64,000 nucleotides of DNA, taken from Hermodice carunculata. Its lineage: Eukaryota > Annelida > Polychaeta > Eunicida > Amphinomidae. A program made the translations under genes and the position numbers. The stretch is taken from positions 48,487,046 to 48,551,045 of the forward strand of contig OZ026629.1 in the NCBI GenBank assembly GCA_964020975.1, read 5' to 3'. The notes below the pieces were generated by a model, which saw nothing but the letters and a program-made list of their open reading frames with translations, ran no database searches and had not been told where the DNA came from. Below, piece by piece: positions 41,502 through 52,787 of the stretch; position 1 is the first letter of the stretch, and each line of letters opens with the position of its first letter.

Positions 41502-41503
<2 letters not shown>

Positions 41504-41576
<73 letters not shown>

Positions 41577-41578
41577 TT
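41504..41578. repeat. (ATT)n array in T-rich sequence
   Basis: ATT units with one ATC, flanked by TTTTG-rich low-complexity sequence (41480-41660). Confidence 0.95.
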
Positions 41579-41659
41579 GTTTTTGTTTTTGTTTTGTTTT
41601 TGGGTTGTTTTTTTTTGTTTATATTTCCGTTTGTGTTTTCTGTTTTTTTTTTTAACACA

Positions 41660-42287
41660 GAGAATAACAAGCCACTTGAAATATGCATCTGCACCCCTTA
41701 ATTTTTTAATATGCCAGACATGCAGTTACACAAAAGCCTCTTCTTGAAACTGCAAGGTCAAGGCAAATGCAAGCAACAGACTCGTTATCCTCATCCATGC
41801 ATGGAACCGTGCGACTACTGTTGTATCACCCTTGTTAACCAGCAGAATTGCAACCTCAAAATAAAAGAATGTATTAGGTCGAAGACTCAAATACTTTGGA
41901 GCCGAGGTCAGATCAGTTGAGCCATAAAGAGGATTATGTGGATATAACGGGCGGGGGGGGGGGGGGGATTTTGTTTGCAATATGATTAGTGAAGCATACT
42001 ACGACATGGAAGATGAGTACAGGCAAAAACTGTAATCTTACATAAAACATGAGGTAATGCAAGATGAAGCCGATGCAGGCTAAGCGAGACCTACCTGTTC
42101 AGTTTAAGTGTTTGAGGATACTGTATGCTGAATGGTGAGGATAATTAATAAGAAAAATAGCAGCAACAGCAATAGGCTACGTTTCTGATCTCATGGAATG
42201 AGTACATTGAATTTATTATCCTCATGTTTACTGGCCTCAAAAACACGTCTGCCCATACTGGAAGCCATGTCTTTTAAAATATTTAAA

Positions 42288-42319
<32 letters not shown>

Positions 42320-43760
42320 CACAGTATAATCATATCAATAGATAACTGTTGAACTCTTACAGGAAATGCGCACTGATCATCCAAATTCCAGTCAAGATTA
42401 CAACAGAGGTCATAAGAGTTAATAGTTCAGAAACATATAAGCCACATTCAAAACTTCCAACTGAACAATGACAACAATTTCAAATTCAGCAACAGGCAAA
42501 GAGTTGAGCATTTCCAGATCATCAAGTATCAGCATTCAATACCAGTGTGAAGAAACAAATTTCAGTTCTGACTTTAGGCAGAAAGTCATCCTCGAAAGGC
42601 AACAGAAAATAATTTCTCTAAACAGACTTTTTTCCAATGATATGGCCAAAGAAAAATATTCGTAATTCCTCTATTGGTAATTACATTGTAGACGATTACC
42701 CATAAAGGAGCAACAGAATCAAGGGACCAAACAAACCAATCATTAATCTGGTAAGTTGCCTGTCACAGACTGTGCAACAGCCCAACGCTGAACTGCTAGA
42801 AGGAAGGAAAAGAACAAGAGCTGAACACAATGGGTTGGTCAACGCAAAGATGAGACTCAATATGTATGAGACATTAAAGTTATGGAAAGCTAGAAGAAAG
42901 AACAATGTGGTACACTAGAATCCCGATCCCAGTACTGGGGACACAGTATTACCTCTAGAGAAGAGACAGAGAGTAACTTGACAAATGCAACGAATATTAG
43001 ACTTTCAGATTACAGAAAACAACATAATGACCACAAACAACAGATGTAAAGCGTTATTTTGTGTCACCAAACAAACTATTGTCTCTGTAATTCATTGCAG
43101 ATCTTGAGAATAGATCCGTTGTCATGTTTGCTGAAAGGTTGTATGGCAGAACATAAGTATATTGAATGTCCCATTTCATTCATTCGGGTATTAGCTTATC
43201 TTAAATACTGACAAGCGAATATAAAGTGGTACCCCTTCTTGAAACCAGTTTTTTATCTTGCTGTTTATTCACCTTGACAAATAGCTAATGAAGGTGTAGG
43301 CTAATGACAAAAGGACAGGTCTCTGACCAATTAAATAGGAATCTAAAGCCTTTTAACTCAGACTCTGTTTGCAGAAGACCTATGTCTAGAACCCTGGCAT
43401 TTAAAATATCTCCTGTATTTAGTTTCAAATTATTCTATGTAAAAAGAACGCAATTCGGGGAGGTCCTGGCCCTTTACACTCCCCCCCCCCCCCCTTGCAA
43501 AAAGAAAACGACCAGACAGGACAGACAGTACAAGACCAACCTTCCGTCGATGTTCCACCCAAATAGCACAGGTGTTGGAGCCCTGCAGTAAGTAATACGA
43601 ATTTAAGAGTAGACCACAGTCTCACTAGCGAGAGCAGGGCCTATATATACACATATTAAGATGTAGTTATCAATAATATGCCATTAAGATTAACTTTACT
43701 GGGATGCAAAAAGCAGGAATACGTTCATGTGATTAAGTTGATTATGCGACATCACTGAGC
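41660..43760. other. Gene-free stretch with R1 copy 3
   Basis: No recognised genes. It contains a G15 run (41953-41967), an A-rich run (42290-42320), a C14 run (43481-43494) and the third R1 copy. Several frames of 65-95 codons are unremarkable. Confidence 0.5.
42420..42660. repeat. Dispersed repeat family R1, copy 3 (divergent)
   Basis: CATTTCCAGATCATCAAGTATCAGCATTC, then CAATACCAGTGTGAAGAAACAAATTTCA.TTCTGACTT, match the R1 core. The CAACTGGTGG end is lost or altered. Confidence 0.6.
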
Positions 43761-43764
43761 TGAA

Positions 43765-45890
43765 AACATTTGATATTGATATTGTATTTCTGGACTGCCA
43801 GTGATAATTTTGTTACCTTCAAAAGTGCAAGATGAAGCGCCAAATAGAACAGTGTCTAAGCTATTGCGTGCATAAACAGTTACTGATGTATGCAAATGCT
43901 TCCTTTGATTTGCATAAGTAGGACCCATGAAAACAAAGTGCCATACAGCTTCACCTCCTGGAGGCAGTAACAATGAGGAGAATCAACTGCACCAATGTTA
44001 TAGAGGTGGCCTTTTAACTGGCTGGGACCCATTCTTAATCTTGCAATGAAAACAGAAGCGTATCTTTTTCCAACATAATATCAATTCTTGTGTTTGACTG
44101 GGCAGGGAATATTAACTGTAATATGATTTTTAAGATCTCTAGAGTGTTCGAATTTCGGACACTAAGGGGCATGTAGATTCCAAAGTTTGGATGCATTGAG
44201 ACAAGAAAAAAAAGTTCAATATTGGTGCTTTAATGAGGAAAATTGGCAGATTGTCTTCTCTATTAAGACTCCGTTCAGGCCAAATTATACTCATTAAACA
44301 AACAGGGACTAAATTGAGGAGTTATTTTACGCATTTGGATCAATTTACAAGTGTCTCTGTGTTAAGCCAAGGTTAAAGACCAGTTTCCTCATAGAGTTAA
44401 TCATTTAGTGTTGTATGCATAGCACTAAAAATGACATGGGCAACTGCCAATTGAATTTTCTGGTCCTTCAGCATCAGCCTTTGTGTAGCCTTCCCAGACT
44501 CTACTACCATAAGACTAAAAGATGTATTTTGTTAGCATAACCCTGTCGAGAGAGTATATTACAGATTTCATGATAAAGCATAAATTGAAGATCATATTGG
44601 ACTTTTAATCCATAAGATAATATTTCTGATATCCAGATATTTCGCCGGTGATGTCCCCAGCTTGCCCAATGAAAGTGAACATGTTATATCAAAAGTCCAA
44701 CATGATCTTCAATTTATGATTTATAAATTAACATGTGAGAAAAATGTCTTTGAAACAATAGGTTTCATGATGTTGAGATGCTTGATGGCTACTGCCTTGA
44801 TCAGGTCAATATGGTCTTCTTTCGTAGGTGGCACCTAAACATGACCGCCAAGTGCTTATGGGTATGAACATTTTGCAATTGGTGGTTTTGAAAACAAAAA
44901 CAAAAACAAAACAAACAAAAAACAAAAACAAAAAAAAAAACAAAACAAAAAAACAAAAAAAAGAAAAAAAAAAAACAAAAAAACGAAGGCCGTTTAACTT
45001 GCATTATTTTTCGAAATATCAACATGGCATTTTGACAACATTTAAGGTCTTCATCTAATTGGAGAACAATGAAACAATAAGAGACAAATCTTCATTAAGA
45101 GTATTGACGGCTACCATAGGCTTGTCCACTAAAAGATACAACGATGTATCATCAACAAAGAGTTTGGTGTTCGAATGCACAATGTCTACAACATCATTGA
45201 TGGGGATCAAGAAGATTAGGGTTCTAACACGAGCGCTGTTGCACACCAGCACTTACACTGCCCCAGTTTGATATTTGGCTGTTTGTAACTACTTGCTCCT
45301 GACGATGGTTTAAATAATCTTCGAGCCAATTTAACAAGGAATAAGATACTAGGCTATATTCAGATGTATTTATAAGACCAAAATACCAAACAAGATTGAA
45401 AACTTTGCTTCTGTCGAGAAAAAAACTTGACTTCTTTGTAACTTTTTTTCTGAAGACCGATAGCTAATATAATTCATGATACAACGGTAACAGTTGGTTT
45501 ACTGTTGAGTTCCCAGGAAAAAACCCTGACTGATTTGTTCACAAAAAGAAGATTTCATGAAGCAAAAGAGAAGTGTTGCTGAATATGACTTTTCCCATTA
45601 TCTTGCCAAAGCAGGTCAATAGAGAGATGGGTCGGAAATTCTTAAAAACTCAGCTCGCCTCTTCTTGAAAAGGAGTAACACTGGCCTGATTCCTTGGGAT
45701 AGGGAATGTTTCATAGGGAAGACATGCAGAGAAAGTCAACAGTTTCGTTAGCAGATTGCCTATGGCTACTGTTGCCGGCATCAATGGCCTTTTTGACATC
45801 AAATGTTCACATTCAAGACCTCCTCCCTATGAGTTTTGATAGAATCAGGTGAACCTGCTGGCAGATTTAGCCTCATTGATACATTTTTGC
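43765..45890 (-). mobile_element. Heavily decayed LINE, minus strand, same family as 47.4-50.5 kb
   Basis: Translated pieces on the minus strand parallel the plus-strand LINE to the right. In order: a SFDVKKAID-like segment (about 45790); FRPISLLTCFGKIM-like and NSTVNQLLPLYHEL (about 45480-45610); the INDVVDIVHSNTKLFVDDTSLYL catalytic block (FVDD, about 45140); LQNVHTHKHLAVM (about 44860); and an ARLRMGPSQLKGHLYNIGAVDSP end (about 43990-44060). Frame breaks are numerous. An A-rich tract (44895-44985) and a small inverted duplication (44572-44724) interrupt it. It is older than its neighbour, judged by identity to it. Confidence 0.85.
44572..44724. repeat. Inverted repeat, arms about 37 bp, spacer about 78 bp
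   Basis: Arm 44572-44609 and arm 44688-44724 are near-perfect reverse complements, sharing ATAAATTGAAGATCAT.TTGGACTTTT. They lie within the LINE remnant and could form a hairpin. Confidence 0.85.
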
Positions 45891-47395
45891 ATACCAACAA
45901 TAATTATTGACTAAGACATGTTGATTTAATAGTTGTAATTCTGGTTGTTTCTTTTGTATAGGGCGTTAATAGGTTTGTGTCACAAAAATGTCATAGGCAA
46001 TGCACCAGGAGCATAATTGAATTTCGAATTTAAATGACCAGTTAAGGAGAGTATTCTGAATATTGGTGGCTGTTGCCAGGTTGAGACCATCCTACAGCTA
46101 ATCTCAAAAAGAAACTGGTAAATTTGGGGAACTGTACATAACGCTGAGTGTAAAATTATTGTTCGGACTCTAATTTCAGCCGTTACAAGTTTAATATATG
46201 AGATATGCAAACGTTTGAGATACAAATTATGCAACACCACAAGCTATCACATTAGGGTGGTCTTTGTGTTTTATATTGTGATAACCTGGCGATATAAACT
46301 CGTTATTAGATGCATAGTTCGACAGGAATATTTCCAAAAGGAAATTTCTTGTCAAAATTTCCAGTTATGTCTGCTTTGAAGGTTCCAAACTTATCAGAAT
46401 TTAAGATCTGAACAGTAATATGGCACAGCTTGATTCCACCAAAGTCACCGACATGCCCAGGGTTAATGTGGGTATCACCAGCTCAGAACAACAATATGGG
46501 AATGAACCCTGGAAATGAATTCATTGGAAGGACACCACGACATATGTGTTTATAAAATGAAGTCAGCAGAGGAGTAATAAATTACAAGCCGCTCTCTAAG
46601 TTATTGTGGGTAGGATGAGGCTACTAAGTTTAATAAGCACTGAAGAGACAGAAATAAGCGAGAGAGTACCAATGACACATAAAGATACTGTACTTGCTCC
46701 AGTTTATATAAGAGGTAATCTCCTGGATGGCTGTACACATGCATTGATGGTATCCAGTTATTACGACTCTTAGGCCTGTAAAAATTCTATGAAATATAAA
46801 AAACAATAACTTGCTTGCCTATCAATATAACATAAATTCAATGGTAATATGGGCAAATGTCAATACTAAACAGAGCAGAAATTATAAGACCCATGGGATC
46901 ATTTAAAACACAAAGATATATATTTGATGGTGGTCTCAAACAATATAGGTGTTTTACAAATAGGTATAAAATAAAGATCTTACTCGCCCAAAGCGTTGTT
47001 AGATGATACATGTACATAAAAGTTTATCCAATGTTTAGACTGACGAGAGTAAAGTAACATATATACAACAAAATATACAGTTAAGTGCATAATAGATGGA
47101 AGACCATGTTTTTATGTATGAGTCTGTGATGTGTGGAAACAAGATTCTGCATACAGTTGTTGTTAACAAGGAACCTTAACTATAAAGGGAATAAAATGAC
47201 TTAACTTTGCTTCGAAGTAACGTTTTGATATGCATGTCATTGTTTATTAACCGCGGACGTGTCGCAATTGTAGGAAAAATTGAATCATTTGATATATTAT
47301 GAAAACAGCGTCCTTCATGATCAACCAAGATAACATCTAGTCCAATTGCCCAAACACTTCAAAAGCAATTACATAAAACAAAGGCAGACGTGTAC
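45891..47395. other. Gene-free spacer between two LINEs
   Basis: AT-rich, no recognised domain. It may hold unreadable 5' parts of either LINE. Confidence 0.45.
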
Positions 47396-47571
47396 AATAA
47401 CAGTTAGTACAAAATGTACTATTAGTAGGGATCGCCCGCAAGGGCTTGGTGGTGGAGTAGCTTCATATTGTTCTCAAGCCTTTACTGTATCAAGGTGTCA
47501 CGACTTAGAAATTCCTCAAATAGAATTACTTTGGGCTGAAATAAGGGGGCATAATAATAAATTTCTTCTCG

Positions 47572-48717
47572 GTGTGGTGTACAGACCTCCAAATGCAAAT
47601 ACTTCCTTCTGGGAACTTCTCCAGGATAGTATTGATCTGGCAAAAATCCTTCTGGGAACTTCTCCAGGATAGTATTGATCTGGCAAAAAACTGTAATATT
47701 CGCAATATCATTATAACCGGTTATCTCAATTCCGACTTTAGTACTTTTTCCGGGCGTAAATTAAAAGACTTTTGCACTACTAATGTACTCTCCATTCACA
47801 ATGATGAGCCAACTCGAATTACTGAAAATACAGCTACATGTTTGCATCAAATTATTTCGAATATTCCCCACTTTGTATCTGAACCCCGGGTTACTCCCCC
47901 ATTGACAAACTGTGACCATAGTATCGTATCACTTAATATAAGATTTCAGTGTAAAATAGATCTTGTATACTATAGACATATCTGGGAATTCGGGAAGGCG
48001 AATTTTAGCCACTTTAGAAATTATTTAGATCAAATTTATTGGGACAACTGTTTTGAATCTAATGATGTGGACATAAGTTGTACAGCCTGGTCAGAGCGTT
48101 TTTTAGAAGCGGCAAGAGAATGTATTCCAAATAAAGTTGTAACTATAAGGCCTCATGATCTCCCTTGGTATAATACCACTCTTCGCTGTTTCAAACGTAA
48201 GGTCATGAGAGCACATACCAAGGCCAAATTGATATCCCGCGAGCAACCTCATTCGCCAACCCGAGAAAGTACTGCAGCCTGGGCAGTGTACAATCAACTC
48301 AGAAATGCGTATCAAGAAAACCTAAAGCTCGCTGAGAGTGAATATAATAATAATCTTCGTGGATCTTTATCTAACGGTCCCACGGGCAAAAAAGCATGGT
48401 GGCGGACAGTCAAACATTTTATGAAACGTAATCAATCTTCTGCAATTCCCTCATTATTGATTAATGACAATCACATTACTGATAGCCAGTCCAAAGCGGA
48501 GGCCTTCAATGATTTTTTTTTGAGCCAATGTAACATTGACTCCTCGACTGCACCTATTCTTCAGCAGCCTGAGTTACCTAATAATACTTTAAATGATATA
48601 GTAGTAGAAGAAAAAGAAGTACTTGATTTTCTTAGATCTCTGGATGTCATGAAGGCCATTGGTCCGGACAATATTGGTCCCAAATTATTACGCAAAGCCT
48701 CTCACAATTTTGTTTAA
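47572..48717 (+). pseudogene. LINE ORF2 fragment: endonuclease end, linker, start of reverse transcriptase
   Basis: A 381-codon open stretch. It begins within the endonuclease (VYRPPN region in the adjacent frame) and runs through the linker to FLRSLDVMKAIGPDN, the first reverse transcriptase motif, where the frame changes. A 43-bp direct duplication near its start has shifted the frame relative to the preceding endonuclease segment. Confidence 0.9.
47604..47689. repeat. 43-bp direct tandem duplication inside the LINE
   Basis: TCCTTCTGGGAACTTCTCCA and the following 23 bases occur twice back to back (47604-47646 and 47647-47689), identical by eye. The length is not a multiple of three. Confidence 0.95.
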
Positions 48718-48994
48718 TTTATCACTGCAGAAAAAAACTTTTCCTTCTGAATGGAAAAAGGCAAATGTTTCTCCTTTATTCAAGAAAGGCGAAGCAAATT
48801 TGTGTAACAATTACAGGCCTATATCTCTGCTAAGCTGTGCAAATAAAGTCATGGAAAAAATTATATTTAAACATGTTTTTAATTTCTTCAGGGATAATTT
48901 AGTTGTTAGTGCAAATCAGTCTGGTTTCATGCCTGGTGATTCTACTGTAAATCAGTTATTATCACTGTACCATGAACTGTGCTTAACCCGTTGA
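48659..48994 (+). pseudogene. LINE reverse transcriptase fingers fragment
   Basis: Shows SEWKKANVSPLFKKG, NNYRPISLLSCANKVMEK and ANQSGFMPGDSTVNQL, the entry motifs of LINE reverse transcriptases, continuing the preceding piece in another frame. Confidence 0.92.
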
Positions 48995-49004
48995 TTTACA
49001 GAAA

Positions 49005-49346
49005 GAAGTCAGAATATTTTTTTTAGATATAAGCAAGGCGTTTGACAAAGTTTGGCACCAAGGTTTACTTTATAAATTAAAAAAAAATGATGTAAGTGGA
49101 AATATTCTCTTGTGGTTCAAAAATTACCTTTCTAATCGTAAACAACGTGTAGTTGTTAACGGTCAAAGTTCGAAATGGGGGACAAGCAATGCTGGAGTCC
49201 CCCAAGGTTCAGTTCTTGGACCCCTTCTTTTCTTGATATTCATTAATGATATTGTTGATATAGTCCAATCAGATATCAAGCTTTTTGCTGATGACACTTC
49301 TCTATTTCTTACTGTTGACCACCCTGTTACAGTGGCTGCCTCTTGA
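49005..49346 (+). pseudogene. LINE reverse transcriptase palm fragment with FADD
   Basis: Contains FLDISKAFDKVWH (first catalytic aspartate), GVPQGSVLGP, and FADDTS with the paired catalytic aspartates. Closed by an in-frame TGA at 49344-49346; the same frame reopens with RWSEDWLVAFNASKT. Confidence 0.92.
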
Positions 49347-49391
49347 AATCATGATCTCTCTTCTATCACTAGATGGTCTGAAGATTGGCTG

Positions 49392-50286
49392 GTGGCTTTT
49401 AATGCATCCAAGACCGACGCCATGATTATTTCTTGGAAGCAACAGTCAACAAACCATCCACCACTTTTGTTCCTAGGACAGCAGTTGAATGATGTCAAAA
49501 GTCATAAACATTTGGGCCTAACATTAAAATCTGATCTCAAATGGAACGAACATATAAATAATATTGTAATAAAAGCAACTAAGCAGTTAAATATTATGAA
49601 ATCTCTTCAATATACCTTGAACCGAAACACACACGAGGTTATACATATATCTTATGTGCGACCCATACTTGAGTATGCTAGTGTCGTGTGGGACGGCTGT
49701 ACACAAGGCGATGAAAATGGTATGGAAAATGTTCAGTTGGCTGCAGCTAGGGTTGTCACCGGGGCAGAAAACTACTCCTACAGTAAAACTTTATGAAGAG
49801 ACTGGCTGGGAGCTACTGCCTAAAAGGCGTGAGAAATCTAAATTGATTCAGATGTATAAAATTGTTCATAATTTAGTACCAAATTATTTACGAAATATTT
49901 TTCTACACTTTCCAACTCCTGATATGACGTTCAATTATTTTACTCGCAGACGGTTTGACCTACCACACTTTAGAGCCCGTACAGATCTTTTCAATGAGTC
50001 CTTTTTCCCTTCTGCTACACGGCTCTGGAACCTCCTTCCTCTTGCGACTCGAAATTCTTCTTCCTTTTCACAATTTAAAAGTAAATTAGAGCATCAAACT
50101 GTCCGCCCAGTCAAACATCCCTCACTTTATTATGTTGGTACAAGAAAACTCGCTGTTCTACATGCTCGTCTGAGGATGGGTCGCAGCCAACTGAACCAAC
50201 ACTTATTTCAGATTGGTGTAAAAGATTCACCTGACTGTATCTGTGGAACTGGTATAGAGGACGTTTGGCATTTTTTCTTCTCGTGA
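49392..50286 (+). pseudogene. LINE ORF2 C-terminal fragments
   Basis: Two overlapping frames cover the thumb (SHKHLGLTLKSDLKW, RPILEYASVVWDG) and the C-terminal domain (ARLRMGRSQLN, then a C.CG...H cluster). The frame changes near 49770. The C-terminal Cys/His cluster is usual in this LINE group. Confidence 0.9.
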
Positions 50287-50490
50287 CCCCGATATATTGT
50301 GCCTCGTAATAAATTACATGCGTCTATCATAAACCTTGCTCCATTTACACTTGAAACCCTACTTTTGGGTTCTGCTGTTTGTAATGTTGAAAATAATAAA
50401 TCAATATTCCTCTGTGTACACGACAATATTGAGGACACACGTAGATTTCAACTCGATGCCCTCACATAAATCTAGAATACGATTAACTCA

Positions 50491-52490
50491 ATTTTGACAA
50501 GGAAAATTTATGTATAATCGGCAATGCAACTTGCTTTTTTTGTTTTTTTGTTGTTGTTTTTGTTGGTTGCCCCACTATCCGTCTTGTCCTTGTTATGTCT
50601 CTTCTTGCTATTGTTCCTCAGTGTGGTGTTCGCTGTCTGCATTATTGGTTTGTCTGGGCAGCAGCCTACCACTGACTGATGATTCTAAATGACAGCATCC
50701 GCCACACAGAATGCATCTTGTTTCGTTCTGTCATGTGATACTGTCCATTCTTCTCAAGAGGGATTTATATAGTACTTGTCCTACTTCCCAATTGAAAATA
50801 AAATACGTTTAAAGCAGTACAAAATGGTACCATGAAAAAATGGAACGATTGATAGAGTGCATGCAACTGGCTTTTTTTTTTTTCTTCTTTTTTTTTTTTT
50901 TTTGCCATCTTAACGAATATTTCTGCTGTACGGTACAGGAAAAACCTTAAACAAATTTTATTGACAAGTTATAATTGTTGAGTTCTACGTCGTTGTTCAT
51001 GGTAATATAGCTGTAGCTATCAGGTGTAACGCACAAAGTGTGACAACCAGGAAGTCATTGGCCATGCAGATGATTGAACATCATGGGAATAGCTCAATGA
51101 TAAGTGCTAAGTAGCGTACATGTAATCATCACAATATATGAATGAACCTGGTAAAACAGTGCACGAAGGTTTCCATGAATGCTGCAGACGACTGATAGGG
51201 GCAGCACCAATGTGCTAAATAGTCAATCCGATTTGCTAAGTTGAGAAGCAACAAAGATGTCAGTCTGTAAGTTTGAAAAGGCTGGAACAATATCAGTAAA
51301 CAAAGAACACAAAAACACGGTTTTGGTACTTATGGGATTGGACAAACATGGCCTTCTTTATAGCTGTGGACAGTTTATGTCCAAGCAAGTCTTTATTTCA
51401 AACCTCAAATGGTTTAAAAGTGGGGTCATTTGAGTTCAGTCTAACCTTCACCAAGATATGGCTGTATGTAATATAGGTAGCCTCAATAAATTTCTCCCTC
51501 CTAATCTGCAGTGACAAATATGCAATATTTTAGGGTATCGTGTGAAGTCTTGATTGACGAAGATGTCTTCTCTGTTTCTTGGAAGTATCCACAGAAAGTC
51601 TATAAAAGTGGCATTTAAAAAGATGGCATTTATACTAATGTGATGTTGAGGGTAGATATATGTATAACAAATTTGTGAAATTGCCATCAAATTATATTAT
51701 ACTGTGTGTTGCTTTTTTCCATTGCATCCAGCACATCGATGCAAGGTATGTGTTCTAATAGTTGATAGTGGCAGTCCGTTTGAAAATGGGGTCCATTTAA
51801 AAGGAAGCAGTTTTAGATAGACACCTCCCCCCCCCCCCTCATAATGGCCTTTCTCTTTTCGATTCTGATCATATAAAGGATTAAATCATGCCCATGTATA
51901 GGAGAATAACTGTGTACACGATTGTCTCTGGTCAATATGACGAGTTTACGTATGATGGCCTTGATGCCCTATCCCACAGCAAGTAATGTACCGGAAGAAT
52001 ACTGCCAGCATTTAAATATAGATTCGGCATATGGACGCACACAAGGGGCCTTCCTCATAACCTGATTGATGAATGTTATGTCATGAATATCCACAAATAT
52101 CTACATCAGGTAAAAGTGTTCTAAAACACCCATTTTGCCCACTATAAGAGAATTAGGGGGCCAATGTGGACCTCGGGAAACGTTACGCATGCGCAAAAGT
52201 ATATCTATGAACTGTCACATTTGAATTTATGAGTGTCAATGACCTGGGTTGACAACTGACTATCCCTTTTATTGACGTCTGCCCTTCATTTCGAATGGCA
52301 GCTGCCTATCATATTGATGAAGCAGTGTAACGTCAACAGTATACATGCACCTCACAACTGAAATAGCTGAACTGGCAATTTAGTATCTACTTACACTACA
52401 GGCTTGCAGTCTTCATACATATTTAATATACATACATTGAAAAGCTTGCCAACATGATTTTCACTATTCCTTTGTTTAATTATTATATAG
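50491..52490. other. Gene-free stretch upstream of the receptor
   Basis: Contains T-rich tracts (50530-50565; 50873-50903) and a C12 run (51827-51838). If the receptor exon at 52491 is spliced, this stretch is at least partly intron. No upstream lectin-domain exon or signal peptide was recognised. Confidence 0.45.
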
Positions 52491-52787
52491 GGAAGATGGC
52501 TATCTTGGATCACCGGGCAACCATTAACTATGACTGAATGGGCATCACCATCCATGGTAAAAAAAGTAATAACTATGGAGAATACTGTGTACAATAGGCA
52601 AAAGTCCCAACTTTTGGAGTTTGCTTTGCAACAGAAACAACCATACAATTCAGGAAATTGGCAGTGCGCAGCCCTTACATTTATTGGATCTTTTCAACGC
52701 ACTGCCTGGTTTACTATAAAATGTGATAGACGCTTCAACAAACCTTCATTTATATGTCAGAGCCAGAAGAGTTATGAAATAATTTAG
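52491..52787 (+). CDS. C-type-lectin-like exon of the GRL101-like receptor
   Basis: The frame is open from 52491, just after a polypyrimidine-rich sequence ending TATAG, so 52490/52491 looks like a splice acceptor; an in-frame stop lies at 52488. The exon encodes the second half of a C-type-lectin-like domain: RWLSWITGQPLTMTEWASPS (the W.W.(N/T)GQP...W region), then NWQCAAL and W...KCD......FICQ with the closing cysteines. The first half of the domain, the signal peptide and the promoter must lie upstream and were not found. The frame meets TAG at 52785-52787, yet the following sequence continues in the same frame into the receptor. A 42-base segment from GT at about 52768 to AG at about 52809 would, if removed, bypass this stop in frame, but such an intron would be unusually short. 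Confidence 0.7.
   Translation, partial: GRWLSWITGQPLTMTEWASPSMVKKVITMENTVYNRQKSQLLEFALQQKQPYNSGNWQCAALTFIGSFQRTAWFTIKCDRRFNKPSFICQSQKSYEII

Larger units (their letters stand above)
47400..50490 (+). mobile_element. LINE (CR1/Jockey-like), 5'-truncated, plus strand
   Basis: A well-readable ORF2. Endonuclease C-terminal half: GGGVASYCS, then GVVYRPPN, and a degenerate GYLNSDF for GDFN. Reverse transcriptase: IGPDNIGPKLL, SEWKKANVSPLFKKG, NNYRPISLLS, NQSGFMPGDSTVNQLLSL, FLDISKAFDKVWH, GVPQGSVLGPLLFLIFINDI, then FADDTS at about 49285. A C-terminal region follows with LHARLRMGRSQLN and CICGTGIEDVWHFFFS. The first half of the endonuclease is missing. About six breaks were seen: a 43-bp duplication at 47604-47689, frame changes near 48690, 48995 and 49770, an in-frame stop at 49344, and a late break near 50284. 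This is a fairly young dead copy. Confidence 0.95.
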
